NCBI RefSeq assembly: GCF_003841505.1
Contig: NZ_REGA01000011.1
Span: 62,001-126,000, forward strand
Length of the DNA: 64,000 nt
DNA from: Natrarchaeobius chitinivorans
GTDB taxonomy: Archaea; Halobacteriota; Halobacteria; Halobacteriales; Natrialbaceae
Direction: 5' to 3'
Shown here: one piece after another, positions 35,807 through 45,357 of the stretch
Position numbering within the stretch: the first letter of the stretch is position 1
Layout: each line of letters starts with the position of its first letter
The notes under the pieces: generated by a model
Told to the model about the DNA's origin: nothing
The model's input: only the letters and a program-made list of their open reading frames with translations
Databases searched by the model: none
Translations under genes and position numbers: made by a program

Positions 35807-36135
35807 CCGACACCTCCGCCGAGTGATAACTCCACTGTCGATACTGTCTGCTGAGAGATCGTTCTCGGGATCATTGTGATCGAAACTAGTACGCCTTATC
35901 ACACGATAAACATATCTCAGGAAATTACGATTGTCCGGGATTCAGCCGGACGGATCGTTCCGCCCGGAGTTGTGAGCGTCAGTCGTCGGGGACGATCGAT
36001 TACATCACGTATTTGCCACCTAGTCGGCGGCTACCCGTGCCAGCACGGAGCGGTTCAGGAGTGACGAGCGAACTCCGACCGGGTGTAGCGCGCCGGCGAT
36101 CGGAGCGGATCGGCAGACAGTCGGTCGCGTGGCGC
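35807..36135. other. Intergenic region with a small inverted repeat
   Basis: Between two leftward genes lie 329 bases. The inverted repeat TTATCacacGATAA at 35,896-35,909 sits in an AT-richer stretch about 90 bases before the start at 35,806. No coding frame or tRNA was found in the rest. Confidence 0.5.
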
Positions 36136-37470
36136 TCACCGGTAGGCGTCGAACTCCTGTCCGTAGATCGCGAAGTAGGCGACGCCGATCAGGCCGACGA
36201 CAGAGGCGATCGTGAACGAAACTTCCGGATCGACGAACTGCCAGAGGAAGCCGCCGAGGACGCCGCTCGGGATCACGATCGCGCCGCGGACGAAGTAGTA
36301 CGAGCCGGTCACTCGTCCCCCGGCACCCCGTTCTGCGGGCCCGACGATCAGGGCCTTGTGCGCGGGGAGTCCGGCGAATCGCAGCCCCGAGAAGGCGAAC
36401 AGCGCGATCAGGAGCCACGTCTGGTCGGCGGCTGCGACGAACTGCGGGGTGAAGATCAACAGGATCGGAAAGGCCGCGTAGACGAAAAAGCCGAGCCCGA
36501 CGATCGGTTTGAGGCCGACTCGCTCGGCGAGCTTGGCCGCGGGAGCCATCGTGAGCAGCGCGACCAGCATCTCGATGCTCAGGAGGACGGCGAAAAAGGC
36601 GGCGGGCGAGAGGTCGATCGTGCCGACGACGGGAAGCGTCGCAGTCAGTCCGATCTCGAACACCTGCGTGATCACCAGGATGAAGAAGGCGTACACCATC
36701 CCGTTGGCGAACCTGATGAACGTGTCCGCGACCAGCAGCGGGCGAAGCGCGGCGGGAAGCGCCCGCAGATCGTCGACGATCTGTCCGAAGCCCTGGAACT
36801 CCTTTCCGACGGTGTCCTCGTCGGCCTCGTACAGCCAGTGCTGGACGAACGTACCGAAGAGGGCGAAGACGATCCCGAGGACGAGCACCCACAGGAATCC
36901 GGGCATGAGCTGGTCGGCGACGAGGACCGCCACGATCAGCGGGGCGATGAGGAACGCGGTCCGGCGGAACGTCTCCGTGCTGGCGAACCCTCGAGCCAGC
37001 CGATTTGGCTCGGTCGCCTGCTTGACGATGGCGTAGTGGCCGCCGATGCCGAAGGACTTCCAGCACTGGGCCAGCAGCAGGCCGACGAAGATCCAGACCC
37101 ACGGCTCGAGGACGATCACGCCGAGGTCGGTCGCGGGAACGTAGTTGGCGGCCAGCCAGATGCCGAAGCCGAACGTCGAGAGGAAGCCGAAGACGGTCAG
37201 GGCGTACCGCGAGCCGACGCGGTCGGAGACGACGCCGCCGTAGTAGGGGTAGACCGCCCCGATGACGTTTCCGAGCGTCGCGAACACGCCCACGACGAAG
37301 CCGGTCGCGCCGAGATAGAACAGGTACTCCGGGAGAAACCGGTTGGTCATCTGGAAGCCGAGACTGAACGCAAACATCGCCAGCGAGAGCACCATCACGT
37401 CCCGCTGGAGGGAGAAAAACTGCCGGAACGCGTCGAGCGGACCGGGGACTTCGGCTCGCTTCTGTGACAT
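36136..37470 (-). CDS. Major facilitator superfamily transporter
   Basis: The 444-residue protein has about twelve hydrophobic helices. It shows the MFS loop YYGGVVSDRVGSRYALTVFG between helices 2 and 3 (motif G-x3-D-R-x-G-R-like) and a second copy, MAPAAKLAERVGLKPIVGL, in the C-terminal half. Substrate is not recognisable. The start follows the small intergenic gap, and its upstream neighbour is the rubredoxin-like gene on the same strand. Confidence 0.9.
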   Translation of the reverse strand: MSQKRAEVPGPLDAFRQFFSLQRDVMVLSLAMFAFSLGFQMTNRFLPEYLFYLGATGFVVGVFATLGNVIGAVYPYYGGVVSDRVGSRYALTVFGFLSTFGFGIWLAANYVPATDLGVIVLEPWVWIFVGLLLAQCWKSFGIGGHYAIVKQATEPNRLARGFASTETFRRTAFLIAPLIVAVLVADQLMPGFLWVLVLGIVFALFGTFVQHWLYEADEDTVGKEFQGFGQIVDDLRALPAALRPLLVADTFIRFANGMVYAFFILVITQVFEIGLTATLPVVGTIDLSPAAFFAVLLSIEMLVALLTMAPAAKLAERVGLKPIVGLGFFVYAAFPILLIFTPQFVAAADQTWLLIALFAFSGLRFAGLPAHKALIVGPAERGAGGRVTGSYYFVRGAIVIPSGVLGGFLWQFVDPEVSFTIASVVGLIGVAYFAIYGQEFDAYR

Positions 37471-37677
37471 ACGGTACCTCGTTCGAACTGGAAGAAAAAT
37501 CCGGTGGCAGTGGCAACTCCTGGTTCGGGTCGACGCGTCGTCGCGTTCCCGGCGGATGATGGTGGCAGTCGAACGACGTTCTCACAGCTTGTCCCGACCC
37601 GCAGGCTGGCTGCTCACGATCCCGAAGGCGAGTAATCTTCGCCCACGCAGCCGGTCAATTTTCGCCCACGCAGCTAG

Positions 37678-37899
37678 TCAGTCCTCCTCCCAGTAGTACA
37701 GTTCTTCTCTCGGCGCAGCACACGACGGACAGGTTTCGGGCAGTCTCTCCTCGAGTCGCCCCATCTCGCCGCAGTTCCAGCATCGCCACATGCTGACCCC
37801 GCGGCCGGCGGAATCGAGCGGTTCGCCGATGGGAATCTCCGTCTCCTCCTTGTTTCTGAGTTCGTCTCGGCCTCGGCGGCGCTCGCGTTCGTAACGCAT
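37678..37899 (-). CDS. DUF7130-like rubredoxin-type zinc protein
   Basis: The 73-residue protein has four cysteines in two pairs, C40-x2-C43 and C57-x2-C60 (MWRCWNCGEMGRLEERLP, then CPSCAAPREELYYWEED), the layout of a rubredoxin-like zinc ribbon. Its basic N-terminal region may contact nucleic acid. I link it to the haloarchaeal DUF7130 family by memory. The gap before the MFS gene (about 207 bases) contains a direct repeat ttcgcccacgcagc. Confidence 0.7.
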   Translation of the reverse strand: MRYERERRRGRDELRNKEETEIPIGEPLDSAGRGVSMWRCWNCGEMGRLEERLPETCPSCAAPREELYYWEED

Positions 37900-37978
37900 A
37901 GTGATGCCCGTACGACTCGAGGAGTGTTAAATGGTAACAGTGGTCGTTCATCGTGACTGATCGGACCGCTGATACCGT

Positions 37979-38836
37979 TCACACCGCGGTGTAGCGCACT
38001 CGTTCGTGGCCCTCGCCAACGACGACGACGAGTGTCGGCTCCGACCGGGTGACGTCGCAGTCCTCGCCGCGTTCGACGGCGAGCGCGAGGTCGTCCGTCC
38101 CGGCGTCGAGGGCGAACTGGGCCGTGAGGTCGGCGCTGTACGCATCGTTTCCGCCGACGGCCTCCGGCTGCTGGTAGCTTCCCGGGTCGTACCTCACGTG
38201 TACGCGTTCGTCCGCGATTTCGTCCGTCCCGACGACGCAGCCGCGTACGGAGGGCATATCGAGCGGTCGAGTGAAGACGAACTCGTTCGTCGCCGTAACG
38301 GTCCCGAGGTGCGTGTCGACTCGAACCGGGCTCTCGTCGTCTGTGACGTCGTCGGGGGCGGCGACGGTGACGCGCTCCTCGAGGTCCGCCTCGTACGTGA
38401 TACCGCCGCCGGCGACGTCGGCTCCGACGAGGACGAGGCTGACGGCGAACAGGGCGACGACGACCAGGCCTGCGGTCTTGAGAGGGACCGTCAGCCGGTA
38501 CTCGCGGACCCCGTAGCCGAGGCCGATAAACAGGGCCGCAGAAACGGTGAGGACCAGAAAAATCCCCGTCTCACCGAACTCGTAGCGACTGATCACGTAC
38601 CACAGGAAGACGGCGTAGGAAATCGCCGCGAGCGAGAACGCAACGACGTCGAGGACGTCGCGCTCGAGGACGAGTCCGGCGAGAAAGAAGGCGACGAACA
38701 GGACGAACAGCAAGGCGGCGGTCACCGTGATCGAGAGGCCGAACACCACGTCGCGAACGAAGTAAAGCAGCGCACCGACCGCGAACGCGATACCGAGCGC
38801 GTACAGTACCTTCCCGGCGTCGAGGTCGAGATTCAT
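37979..38836 (-). CDS. Membrane protein with extracytoplasmic C-terminal domain
   Basis: The 285-residue product begins with about six hydrophobic helices (to residue 165) and then a soluble, acidic, beta-rich domain. That domain starts near ADLEERVTVAAPDDV and includes one pair of cysteines (RGCVVG and EDCDVT). The topology suggests the domain faces outside. I cannot name the family. Confidence 0.6.
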   Translation of the reverse strand: MNLDLDAGKVLYALGIAFAVGALLYFVRDVVFGLSITVTAALLFVLFVAFFLAGLVLERDVLDVVAFSLAAISYAVFLWYVISRYEFGETGIFLVLTVSAALFIGLGYGVREYRLTVPLKTAGLVVVALFAVSLVLVGADVAGGGITYEADLEERVTVAAPDDVTDDESPVRVDTHLGTVTATNEFVFTRPLDMPSVRGCVVGTDEIADERVHVRYDPGSYQQPEAVGGNDAYSADLTAQFALDAGTDDLALAVERGEDCDVTRSEPTLVVVVGEGHERVRYTAV

Positions 38837-38968
38837 GGAGGGTATCTATACATTTCAGTCGGCTTCAATGAGCATTGCGGTGCTGGTCAACCGCCTCGGG
38901 GTCACACATACCGGCGAGGCAGTCGTGGCTGTTTACTCGCCGTCGTCGATATGGCAGGTCGCGGCCGT

Positions 38969-39802
38969 TCACTCCTCGTCGTCGATCACATCGAAAACCT
39001 CCTCAGAGGCGGGGAACGCGCCACTTCGAACGTCGTCTACGTAGGATTCGACCGCCTCTCGGACAATCGAGTTCAGGTCGGCATACTGCCTCGAGAGCTT
39101 GTACGACTTCTGACTCAATCCCAGTACGTCAGTGATGACGAGTACCTGTCCGTCTACATACCGTCCCGCCCCGATTCCGATAGTCGGCACGTCTACTGCG
39201 TCGGTGACTTCCTTTCCGGTTTCTTCGGTGACGGCCTCGAGGATGATCGCGAAGGCGCCGGCCGCTTCCAGTTGCTTTGCCGTCTCCACCAGCGCATCGA
39301 CCGTGGCCGAACTTCCGTCGCCCCGTCCCTGTACGTAGCCTCCGCCGATCTGGTTCATTCGCTGGGGGGTCAATCCGATATGACCGACGACGGGCATTCC
39401 GAGTTCGGTGAGCCGAGAGACGATTTCGATGGTCGTTTCCCCGTAGGGTGCCGTCTCCAGTTTCACGGCGTCGGCCCCTGCTTCCTTCATAAATCGGCCC
39501 GCGTTCGTGACTGACTCTTCGATCGACGTTCCGTACGATAGAAACGGCATATCGCCGATTACCATCGCCTCTTCTACGGCCCGGTCGACGGCGGCAGTGT
39601 TCGACAGCGATTCCTCGAGCGTCACCGGCAACGTGTCGTCGTATCCGAGGTGATTGTCACCGGCACTGTCTCCGACCAGAATCATATCGACGCCACCGCT
39701 GTCGACTTGCCGGGCGATCGGCGCGTCGTACGCGGTCAACATCGTGAGGGGCTCTTCGTTTTCGTACTTCTCACCGATGTCCGGAATTGACGTGCGGCCC
39801 AT
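38969..39802 (-). CDS. panB: 3-methyl-2-oxobutanoate hydroxymethyltransferase
   Basis: This pantothenate-pathway enzyme adds a hydroxymethyl group from methylene-tetrahydropterin (or an archaeal analogue) to ketoisovalerate. The 277-residue protein matches PanB: MLTAYDAPIARQVD, MILVGDSAGDNHLGYDDTLP with the metal-binding Asp residues, MPVVGHIGLTPQ, and PTIGIGAGRYVDGQVLVITD. CoA synthesis in haloarchaea begins here. No panC/panE neighbour is present. Confidence 0.95.
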   Translation of the reverse strand: MGRTSIPDIGEKYENEEPLTMLTAYDAPIARQVDSGGVDMILVGDSAGDNHLGYDDTLPVTLEESLSNTAAVDRAVEEAMVIGDMPFLSYGTSIEESVTNAGRFMKEAGADAVKLETAPYGETTIEIVSRLTELGMPVVGHIGLTPQRMNQIGGGYVQGRGDGSSATVDALVETAKQLEAAGAFAIILEAVTEETGKEVTDAVDVPTIGIGAGRYVDGQVLVITDVLGLSQKSYKLSRQYADLNSIVREAVESYVDDVRSGAFPASEEVFDVIDDEE

Positions 39803-39942
39803 ATCGACTGATTCTCACATACCACCGTATACCGTTCGCTCTCGGTCTGGCGCACACCGGTCGAACCGACGCGGCCGCCGGGACGGTCGACAGTCGCCGA
39901 AACACGTGGCCGGATTTCCGACGGGTCGTCCGCCACTCGATT

Positions 39943-40227
39943 TCACCGACTCCTGTCGAACTCCGTCTCGAGTATGCGGTAGCGATACGAGCCACTGTAT
40001 CCTCGAGACCACTTCTCCAGGTACGGGCGACTTTCACAGAACATCCCGAAGAGTTCGAGCGAGAACCGGTCGTCGATGTCGGATTTCACCCCGCTGTACA
40101 GATCCCGTGATTTAACGTACGGACCTCGAGTCGGGTGCTCGAGGTACGCGGTTTTCAGGTGGGATCTGACGACCTCGTCAGTGGTCTCGAGGTCGAACTC
40201 CCGCAGCACGTCCGGAACATCACACAT
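39943..40227 (-). CDS. Small winged-helix-like protein
   Basis: The 94-residue product reads EFDLETTDEVVRSHLKTAYL near the start. FGMFCESRPYLEKWSRGYSG near the end may be a wing, and the whole suggests a small helix-turn-helix protein. Length and acidic composition support it as a real gene. I do not recognise the family. Confidence 0.5.
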   Translation of the reverse strand: MCDVPDVLREFDLETTDEVVRSHLKTAYLEHPTRGPYVKSRDLYSGVKSDIDDRFSLELFGMFCESRPYLEKWSRGYSGSYRYRILETEFDRSR

Positions 40228-40315
40228 CTGTTATGTACCCTCTCTCGTTTCGTATCGTCGTTTCGCCGGTCCGATGGTCCCAGTCCGTCGTGGTCGGTCG
40301 AGTCGCCGACGACGG

Positions 40316-40438
40316 TTACGGAACGCTGAAGACGAGCAAAAAACCGCCGCCGATCACGAACCCTAACCACGCAACAAAGATGACTGCTGCCTGGTTTCCG
40401 GTGAGCGACCCGCCGTTGAGGAACTCGGTAACCCCCAT
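40316..40438 (-). CDS. Forty-residue single-TM protein
   Basis: The frame runs from ATG 40,436-40,438 to TAA 40,316-40,318. The product MGVTEFLNGGSLTGNQAAVI continues as one hydrophobic segment with a glycine-rich middle (FVIGGGFLLVF). The codons look used: third positions are GC-rich as in neighbouring genes. It is too short for family assignment, but small single-TM proteins of this kind are common in haloarchaea. Confidence 0.5.
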   Translation of the reverse strand: MGVTEFLNGGSLTGNQAAVIFVAWLGFVIGGGFLLVFSVP

Positions 40439-40763
40439 TACTCACTCGGAGGGATCGCTCGGTAATTGTGGTCGACGCCGGTTCCCAGTTTCCGGGAAAC
40501 GGCTCACTATTGAATTCGAATCGGTCCGTCACAGTACGGAGTGAGCGAGTGACGATCTGGGGTTTCATACGGATTGCCGTACCCGTGTACCGGAGCGACC
40601 GGCTCCGTTCTGCGGTCTCTCCGGTAATGGCTGACAGCAGTCCGTCTCAGGTACGATCGTCGGCCGAACGGAGGCGTTTCGTCGGATCGCGTGCTCGATC
40701 GAGCGGACCGATTCGATCGGTCCGCCCCGTGGTTCCACCGGGACATCGGTACACCAGCCCGTC
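40439..40763. other. Intergenic region with family 1 repeat F and a second hairpin
   Basis: This gap contains copy F (40,565-40,649) and a further palindromic stretch up to 40,766. The latter has arms gcggaccgattcgatcggtccgc and ends in CCGTCTCA, the same end as in copy B'. No coding frame is convincing. Confidence 0.55.
40565..40649 (+). repeat. Family 1 palindrome, copy F
   Basis: It begins TCATACGGATTGCCGTACC and ends GACAGCAGTCCGTCTCA. The core arms CCGGAGCGACC and GGTCTCTCCGG pair with one mismatch. A second unit, F', follows and ends at 40,766, where its last three bases are the stop codon of the flavoenzyme gene. Confidence 0.75.
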
Positions 40764-42287
40764 TCAGCCGCCGACGTCGCGCCAGTCCGGTGCCGTCGAG
40801 TACGGGTTCGTCGATAACTCGTCGAACGCAGCGTAGACGACCTCCGAGAGCGCCGGGTGGACGTGAACCGGCTCCGCAACGTCCTCGACGGTCCCCTCGC
40901 CGCGCTCCATCGCGACCACGACCTCCTGGATCAGGATCGACGCCTGCGGGCCGACGACGTGACAGCCCAGGATCTCGCCGTCCGGCGACGCGAGCGCTTT
41001 CACGAAGCCGTCTGTCTCGAGGACGACCCCGAGCGGCGCGACGTCGAACGGGACCGTCGCCGACTCGTACTCTCGGTCTGTCTCCTCGAGTTCCTCTTCC
41101 GTCGCTCCGACGCTTGCGACCTGCGGTGAGGTGAAGATCGCGTGGGGCATCGCATCGTAGTCGACCTCGCGGGCGACGTCTGCGTCGAGGCCGTCACACG
41201 CCTCGAGGACGTTTGCCGAGACCACCTGTGTCTCGTAATCCGCGGCGTGTTTGTACGGCTGTTCGCCCAGCACGTCCCCGAGCGCCCAGACGCCGTGACA
41301 GGTCGTCTCGAGGGTCGAATCGGTCTCGACGTATCCCCGATCGTCGGTTTTCACGCCCGTCTGTTCGAGGTCGAGCGTATCGGTGTTCGGCCGACGGCCG
41401 GTCGCGAGCAGGAGTCGATCCGCCTCGAGGTCGACCGATTCGTCTTCGTCAGTGCCGTTCCCGGACTCGTCTTCGCCAGTTCCGTTTCCGGACTCGTCCC
41501 CGCCATCTCCGTTTTCCGTCCGCTCGGCGGTCACGACGACTCCGCCGTCGGTAGACTCGACCGACGACGCTTCGTGACCCGTGTAGACGTCGCAGTATCC
41601 CTCGAGCGATTCGGTGACGAATTCGCTGACCGCGCCGTCCTCGCGCGGGACGAGGACGTCGCTGCGGCCGATCAGCGAGACGTCGGTCCCGAGCGCGGCG
41701 AAGAAGTAGCCCAGTTCGGCCCCGATGTAACCGCCGCCGACGATCACGAGCGAGTCCGGCTGCTCGTCGAGAAAGAGCGCGTCGTCACTGGTCAGGAACT
41801 CGACGTCCTCGAGGCCGTCGATCGGCGGGATCAGCGGCCGACTTCCGACTGCGACGACGACGTGGTCGCCCCGAATCGTGTCCGGATCGTTCTCACCGGA
41901 ACCGTCTCCGTTCGGATCGATCGCGACCGTCCGTTCGTCGACGAACCGCCCTTCGCCGCGGTACAGCGCCACGCTGTCTGCGTCCTCCAGGCTCCGCTCC
42001 TGACGGGCGGCCTTTTCGTAGACCCAGTCGCGGATCGAGGCCGTGAACTCGCCGTAGGCGACTCCCTCCAGCGTGGCCTCGAGTCCGACCTCGGGGGCCC
42101 GCCGTAGCTCCTCGGCCACGTCCGCGCGGTGGATCAACGCTTTCGAGGGCACACAGCCCCGCGTGATGCAGGCCCCGCCGAGCGGGCCGCGTTCGATCAC
42201 GGCCGCCTCGAGGCCGCTGTCGGCCGCGGCGGTCGCGACCTGGCTGCCAGAGCCGCCGCCGATCACGACGACGTCGTATTCCGTCAT
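40764..42287 (-). CDS. Dihydrolipoamide dehydrogenase-like flavoprotein
   Basis: The 507-residue FAD enzyme belongs to the pyridine-nucleotide disulfide oxidoreductases. It has the N-terminal dinucleotide motif VVVIGGGSGSQVA, and the redox disulfide C40-x4-C45 within GGACITRGCVPSKAL. The NAD-binding VIVGGGYIGAELG follows, and the C-terminal catalytic HPALSE. An acidic low-complexity insert of about 30 residues lies near 250-280. Without neighbouring 2-oxoacid dehydrogenase genes it could be an LPD paralogue or a mercuric-reductase-like enzyme, although the HMA domain and Cys pair of MerA are absent. Confidence 0.88.
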   Translation of the reverse strand: MTEYDVVVIGGGSGSQVATAAADSGLEAAVIERGPLGGACITRGCVPSKALIHRADVAEELRRAPEVGLEATLEGVAYGEFTASIRDWVYEKAARQERSLEDADSVALYRGEGRFVDERTVAIDPNGDGSGENDPDTIRGDHVVVAVGSRPLIPPIDGLEDVEFLTSDDALFLDEQPDSLVIVGGGYIGAELGYFFAALGTDVSLIGRSDVLVPREDGAVSEFVTESLEGYCDVYTGHEASSVESTDGGVVVTAERTENGDGGDESGNGTGEDESGNGTDEDESVDLEADRLLLATGRRPNTDTLDLEQTGVKTDDRGYVETDSTLETTCHGVWALGDVLGEQPYKHAADYETQVVSANVLEACDGLDADVAREVDYDAMPHAIFTSPQVASVGATEEELEETDREYESATVPFDVAPLGVVLETDGFVKALASPDGEILGCHVVGPQASILIQEVVVAMERGEGTVEDVAEPVHVHPALSEVVYAAFDELSTNPYSTAPDWRDVGG

Positions 42288-42347
42288 AGATTACGTAACC
42301 ACGGACGGCGTGGTAAAACGGCCGTGTGCTGTCGCCGGGCGCTCGAG

Positions 42348-42412
42348 TCAGACGGATTGGTGTCGCGTTTTTCCGTTGACCGCTCGGACGGGGTCGGCGA
42401 TTATCGGCTCTG
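42348..42412 (+). repeat. Degenerate repeat resembling 1,297-1,350
   Basis: The segment starts tcagacggattggtg, like a family 1 left end. It continues with ctcggacggggtcggcgatt, which matches ctcggacggggtcggtgatc at 1,325-1,344. It lies just before copy G. It may be a decayed element. Confidence 0.5.
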
Positions 42413-42465
42413 CCGGTGGGGATGGGATGGATGCGGTTGTACGGAAACGACGGTCAGCGCCCGTC

Positions 42466-42551
42466 TCATACGGATTGGTGCAACTGTTTACCGGAGCGAC
42501 CGCGGGACGGCACCCGGTGGCTCCGGTACTGACTTGCAGTAAACCGTATCA
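42466..42551 (+). repeat. Family 1 palindrome, copy G
   Basis: It begins TCATACGGATTGGTGCAAC and ends TTGCAGTAAACCGTATCA. Core arms read ccggagcgacc and ggtggctccgg, with one mismatch. It follows a related partial element, and its last three bases are the stop codon of the HicB-like gene. Confidence 0.85.
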
Positions 42552-42770
42552 AAGCCAGTCGTCGCCCGTCTCGTCTTCGGTCGCTTCCCTGTAGGACTCG
42601 AGAGCCGCCGCGAGGTTCTCGAGGGCCGCTTCGGGCGTCTGGCCCTGACTCGAGACGCCGGTTACGTCGTCGTCGGCGATGTGGAGGCCGTGGTCGTTTT
42701 CGTGTATCGTGACTTCCGCCTCCTCGAGGGCGGGAAAGTCGTCGAGGTCGACGTCGCCATCGGAACTCAT
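42549..42770 (-). CDS. HicB-like antitoxin domain protein, orphan
   Basis: The 73-residue product matches the HicB partial RNase-H-like fold: AEVTIHENDHGLHIADDDV, then SSQGQTPEAALENLAAALES. HicB normally pairs with a HicA toxin, but none is encoded next to it, so it is an orphan. Its stop codon is the right terminus of repeat copy G. The N-terminus MSSDGDVDLDDFPA is acidic. Confidence 0.75.
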   Translation of the reverse strand: MSSDGDVDLDDFPALEEAEVTIHENDHGLHIADDDVTGVSSQGQTPEAALENLAAALESYREATEDETGDDWL

Positions 42771-42907
42771 GGGTGGGGGTAGATCGGGTCGCGTGAAATA
42801 CCCTCCGACGCGGCCGGTGAGTTCGTTCGTCCCCGACTGGCCGAGGCGGACGAGCCGTGTCGGCCGTAGAAAAAGCCTTTAACGCCGTCGCCCCGTAGAC
42901 CGAGCAA

Positions 42908-44290
42908 ATGGTACTCGACGATCTCGGCAGTTCTCTGCGGGGCACTCTCGACAAACTCCGCGGGAAGTCACGACTCAGCGAGGAGGACATCGAGGAGATC
43001 GTCAAGGAGATTCAGCGCTCCTTGCTCTCGGCCGACGTCGACGTCTCGCTCGTGATGGAGCTGTCGGACAACATCAAAGAACGATCACTCGAGGAGGAGC
43101 CGCCGGCCGGAACGCCGGCCCGCGATTTCGTCCTCAGCATCGTCTACGAGGAGTTGGTCGACCTCATCGGCGAGTCGACGGAGTTGCCCCTCGAGGAACA
43201 GACGATCCTGCTCGCGGGGCTGCAGGGATCCGGTAAAACGACCTCCGCCGCGAAGATGGCCTGGTGGTTCTCGACGAAGGGGCTGCGTCCGGCGGTCATC
43301 CAGACGGACACCTTCCGTCCCGGTGCGTACGATCAGGCCGAGGAGATGGCCAGTCGCGCCGAGGTCGACTTCTACGGCAACCCCGACAACGACGACCCGG
43401 TCGAGATCGCACGGAAGGGCCTCGAGGAAACCAGCGAGGCCGACGTCCACATCGTCGACACCGCGGGTCGCCACGCCTTAGAGGACGATCTGATCGACGA
43501 AATCGAGCAGATCGAGGGCGTCGTCGAACCGGACACGTCGTTGCTCGTCCTCGACGCGGCGATCGGACAGGGCGCGAAAGACCAGGCCCAGCAGTTCGAC
43601 GAATCGATCGAGATCGAGGGCGTCGTCATCACGAAACTGGACGGAACCGCGAAAGGTGGCGGTGCCCTGACGGCGGTCGACCAGACCGATTCGTCGATCG
43701 CCTTCCTCGGGACCGGCGAAGAGGTCCAGGACATCGAGCGGTTCGAGCCCAACGGGTTCATCTCCCGGCTGCTCGGGATGGGTGATCTCGGCCAACTCGC
43801 AGAGCGCGTCGAGCGCGCGATGGATCAGACCCAGATCGAGGAAGAGGACTGGGACCCCGAGGACATGCTCTCGGGACAGTTCACCCTGAACGACATGCAA
43901 AAGCAGATGGAGGCGATGAACAACATGGGGCCGCTCGATCAGGTGATGGACATGATCCCCGGCTTCGGCGGCGGGATCAAAGACCAGTTGCCCGACGACG
44001 CGATGGACGTCACACAGGAGCGGATGCACACGTTCAGCGTCATCATGGACTCGATGACCGACGCCGAAAAGGAGTACCCCAAAGCCATCGGCGCGAGCCA
44101 GATCGAACGCATCGCGCGCGGTTCCGGCACCAGCGAGGACGAAGTTCGCGAACTGCTTCAGCAGTACAAAATGATGGAAAAGACCATCAAGCAGTTCCAG
44201 GGTATGGGGTCGGACCAGGAGATGCAACGGATGATGCAACAGATGCAACAGCAAGGCGGCGGCGGTATGGGCGGGATGGGGCCGTTCTGA
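42908..44290 (+). CDS. srp54: Signal recognition particle GTPase Srp54
   Basis: The 460-residue GTPase binds SRP RNA and signal sequences for co-translational targeting. The N domain comes first. The G domain has [15 protein letters not shown] (G1), DTAGRHA (G3) and [10 protein letters not shown] (G4). The Met-rich M domain at the C-terminus ([18 protein letters not shown] and [10 protein letters not shown]) grips hydrophobic segments. A TATA-like box (aaaaagcctttaacgcc) lies about 30 bases upstream. The SRP RNA gene is not in this window. Confidence 0.96.
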   Translation: MVLDDLGSSLRGTLDKLRGKSRLSEEDIEEIVKEIQRSLLSADVDVSLVMELSDNIKERSLEEEPPAGTPARDFVLSIVYEELVDLIGESTELPLEEQTILLAGLQGSGKTTSAAKMAWWFSTKGLRPAVIQTDTFRPGAYDQAEEMASRAEVDFYGNPDNDDPVEIARKGLEETSEADVHIVDTAGRHALEDDLIDEIEQIEGVVEPDTSLLVLDAAIGQGAKDQAQQFDESIEIEGVVITKLDGTAKGGGALTAVDQTDSSIAFLGTGEEVQDIERFEPNGFISRLLGMGDLGQLAERVERAMDQTQIEEEDWDPEDMLSGQFTLNDMQKQMEAMNNMGPLDQVMDMIPGFGGGIKDQLPDDAMDVTQERMHTFSVIMDSMTDAEKEYPKAIGASQIERIARGSGTSEDEVRELLQQYKMMEKTIKQFQGMGSDQEMQRMMQQMQQQGGGGMGGMGPF

Positions 44291-44367
44291 ACTCCTCGAG
44301 TCGATGGCCACCGGCGACGGAAGGCGGCAAATAACTTGAAGCCCCTCGAGTCGCATCGTCGGATCGA

Positions 44368-45330
44368 ATGCAACGGCGACAGTATCTCCTCGGTGGAACC
44401 GTCGCGATGGCGGCGGTCGTGGGGTGTCTCGACGACGAAGGGGGCGCGAGCAGTGATGTTGGTGCCGAGGACCGAACCGGTGAACGGGCGTTCAGTCGGG
44501 CGGTCGGCGGGTTGAACGACGCGGCGATCGCGCTGCGCGAAGCCGAAGACCTCGATGACCCCGAGTCCGTCGACTTCGATCCGGAGGTGCCGCGAAATCA
44601 CCTCGAGACTGCACGCGGACACCTCGAGACGGCAGACGAGGAACTCGGCGACGAACGCGGGGCCGACCTCGAGGAACTGCGGACGTACGCGTCCGTCCTC
44701 GAGGCCGCGATCCACGTTGCGGCGACCGTCGCTGACGAGACGTTGTTCGACGACGTTGAGGCGGTCGAACGCGCACTGGACGACGATGGCGACCGGTCGG
44801 AGGCGACTCTCGTCATCGACGAACGGGAGAGCGACCTCGAGGCGGCCGACGTCCACCTCGATGATGGGAAGGCGGCGCTCGCGGAGATTGACGCGGATCG
44901 GTTCGCCGACCTCCCGACGGCCGATCTGGCGGATCTCGAGGCGGGTGTCTCGACGCTCGCGAACGTACTTCGGGCGCAGTCCGCGCTCGCTGCCGGCTAC
45001 GCGTCGACGCTCGAGGGTGACGACCGTCTCGAGCGTGGGCGAGAGTACGCGGACGACGGGTCTCACGACGAGGCCACCGAGGAGTTTACGGCGGCCAAGG
45101 CGGCGTTCGACGAGGCAATTCACACGTTCGACGACGGAGTGGACGACGCCCCGGCCGATCTCGTGGCCGCTCTCGAGACGGGACGGTGTCGAAGCGAGAA
45201 TCTACACGATGGAGCCGCACACCTGGCCGCGTCGTCGGCTGCTGCGGACGAGGGGAACGTCCGCACCGCACGAAACCGTCAGTCAGACGCCGAATCGGCT
45301 TTCGCGGCCGCCGAGGACTGTGGCGAGTAG
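44368..45330 (+). CDS. Secreted Tat lipoprotein with long helical region
   Basis: The 320-residue product begins MQRRQYLLGGTVAMAAVVGC, a twin-arginine-type signal ending in a lipobox cysteine. The remaining protein is acidic and mostly helical, with leucine/alanine spacing that suggests helical hairpins (for example HLETARGHLETADEELGDE). It may be an anchored extracytoplasmic spacer or binding protein. No known domain is recognised. It follows srp54 in the same orientation. Confidence 0.7.
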   Translation: MQRRQYLLGGTVAMAAVVGCLDDEGGASSDVGAEDRTGERAFSRAVGGLNDAAIALREAEDLDDPESVDFDPEVPRNHLETARGHLETADEELGDERGADLEELRTYASVLEAAIHVAATVADETLFDDVEAVERALDDDGDRSEATLVIDERESDLEAADVHLDDGKAALAEIDADRFADLPTADLADLEAGVSTLANVLRAQSALAAGYASTLEGDDRLERGREYADDGSHDEATEEFTAAKAAFDEAIHTFDDGVDDAPADLVAALETGRCRSENLHDGAAHLAASSAAADEGNVRTARNRQSDAESAFAAAEDCGE

Positions 45331-45357
45331 CGTAGTTCGATCTCGAACGGAAGCCGG

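Noticed and set aside
33486-35813. 775-codon minus-strand frame across three genes
   Set aside because: It crosses the CPBP protease and another membrane gene in a different frame and is Arg-rich. Only its last segment reflects the PAS remnant.
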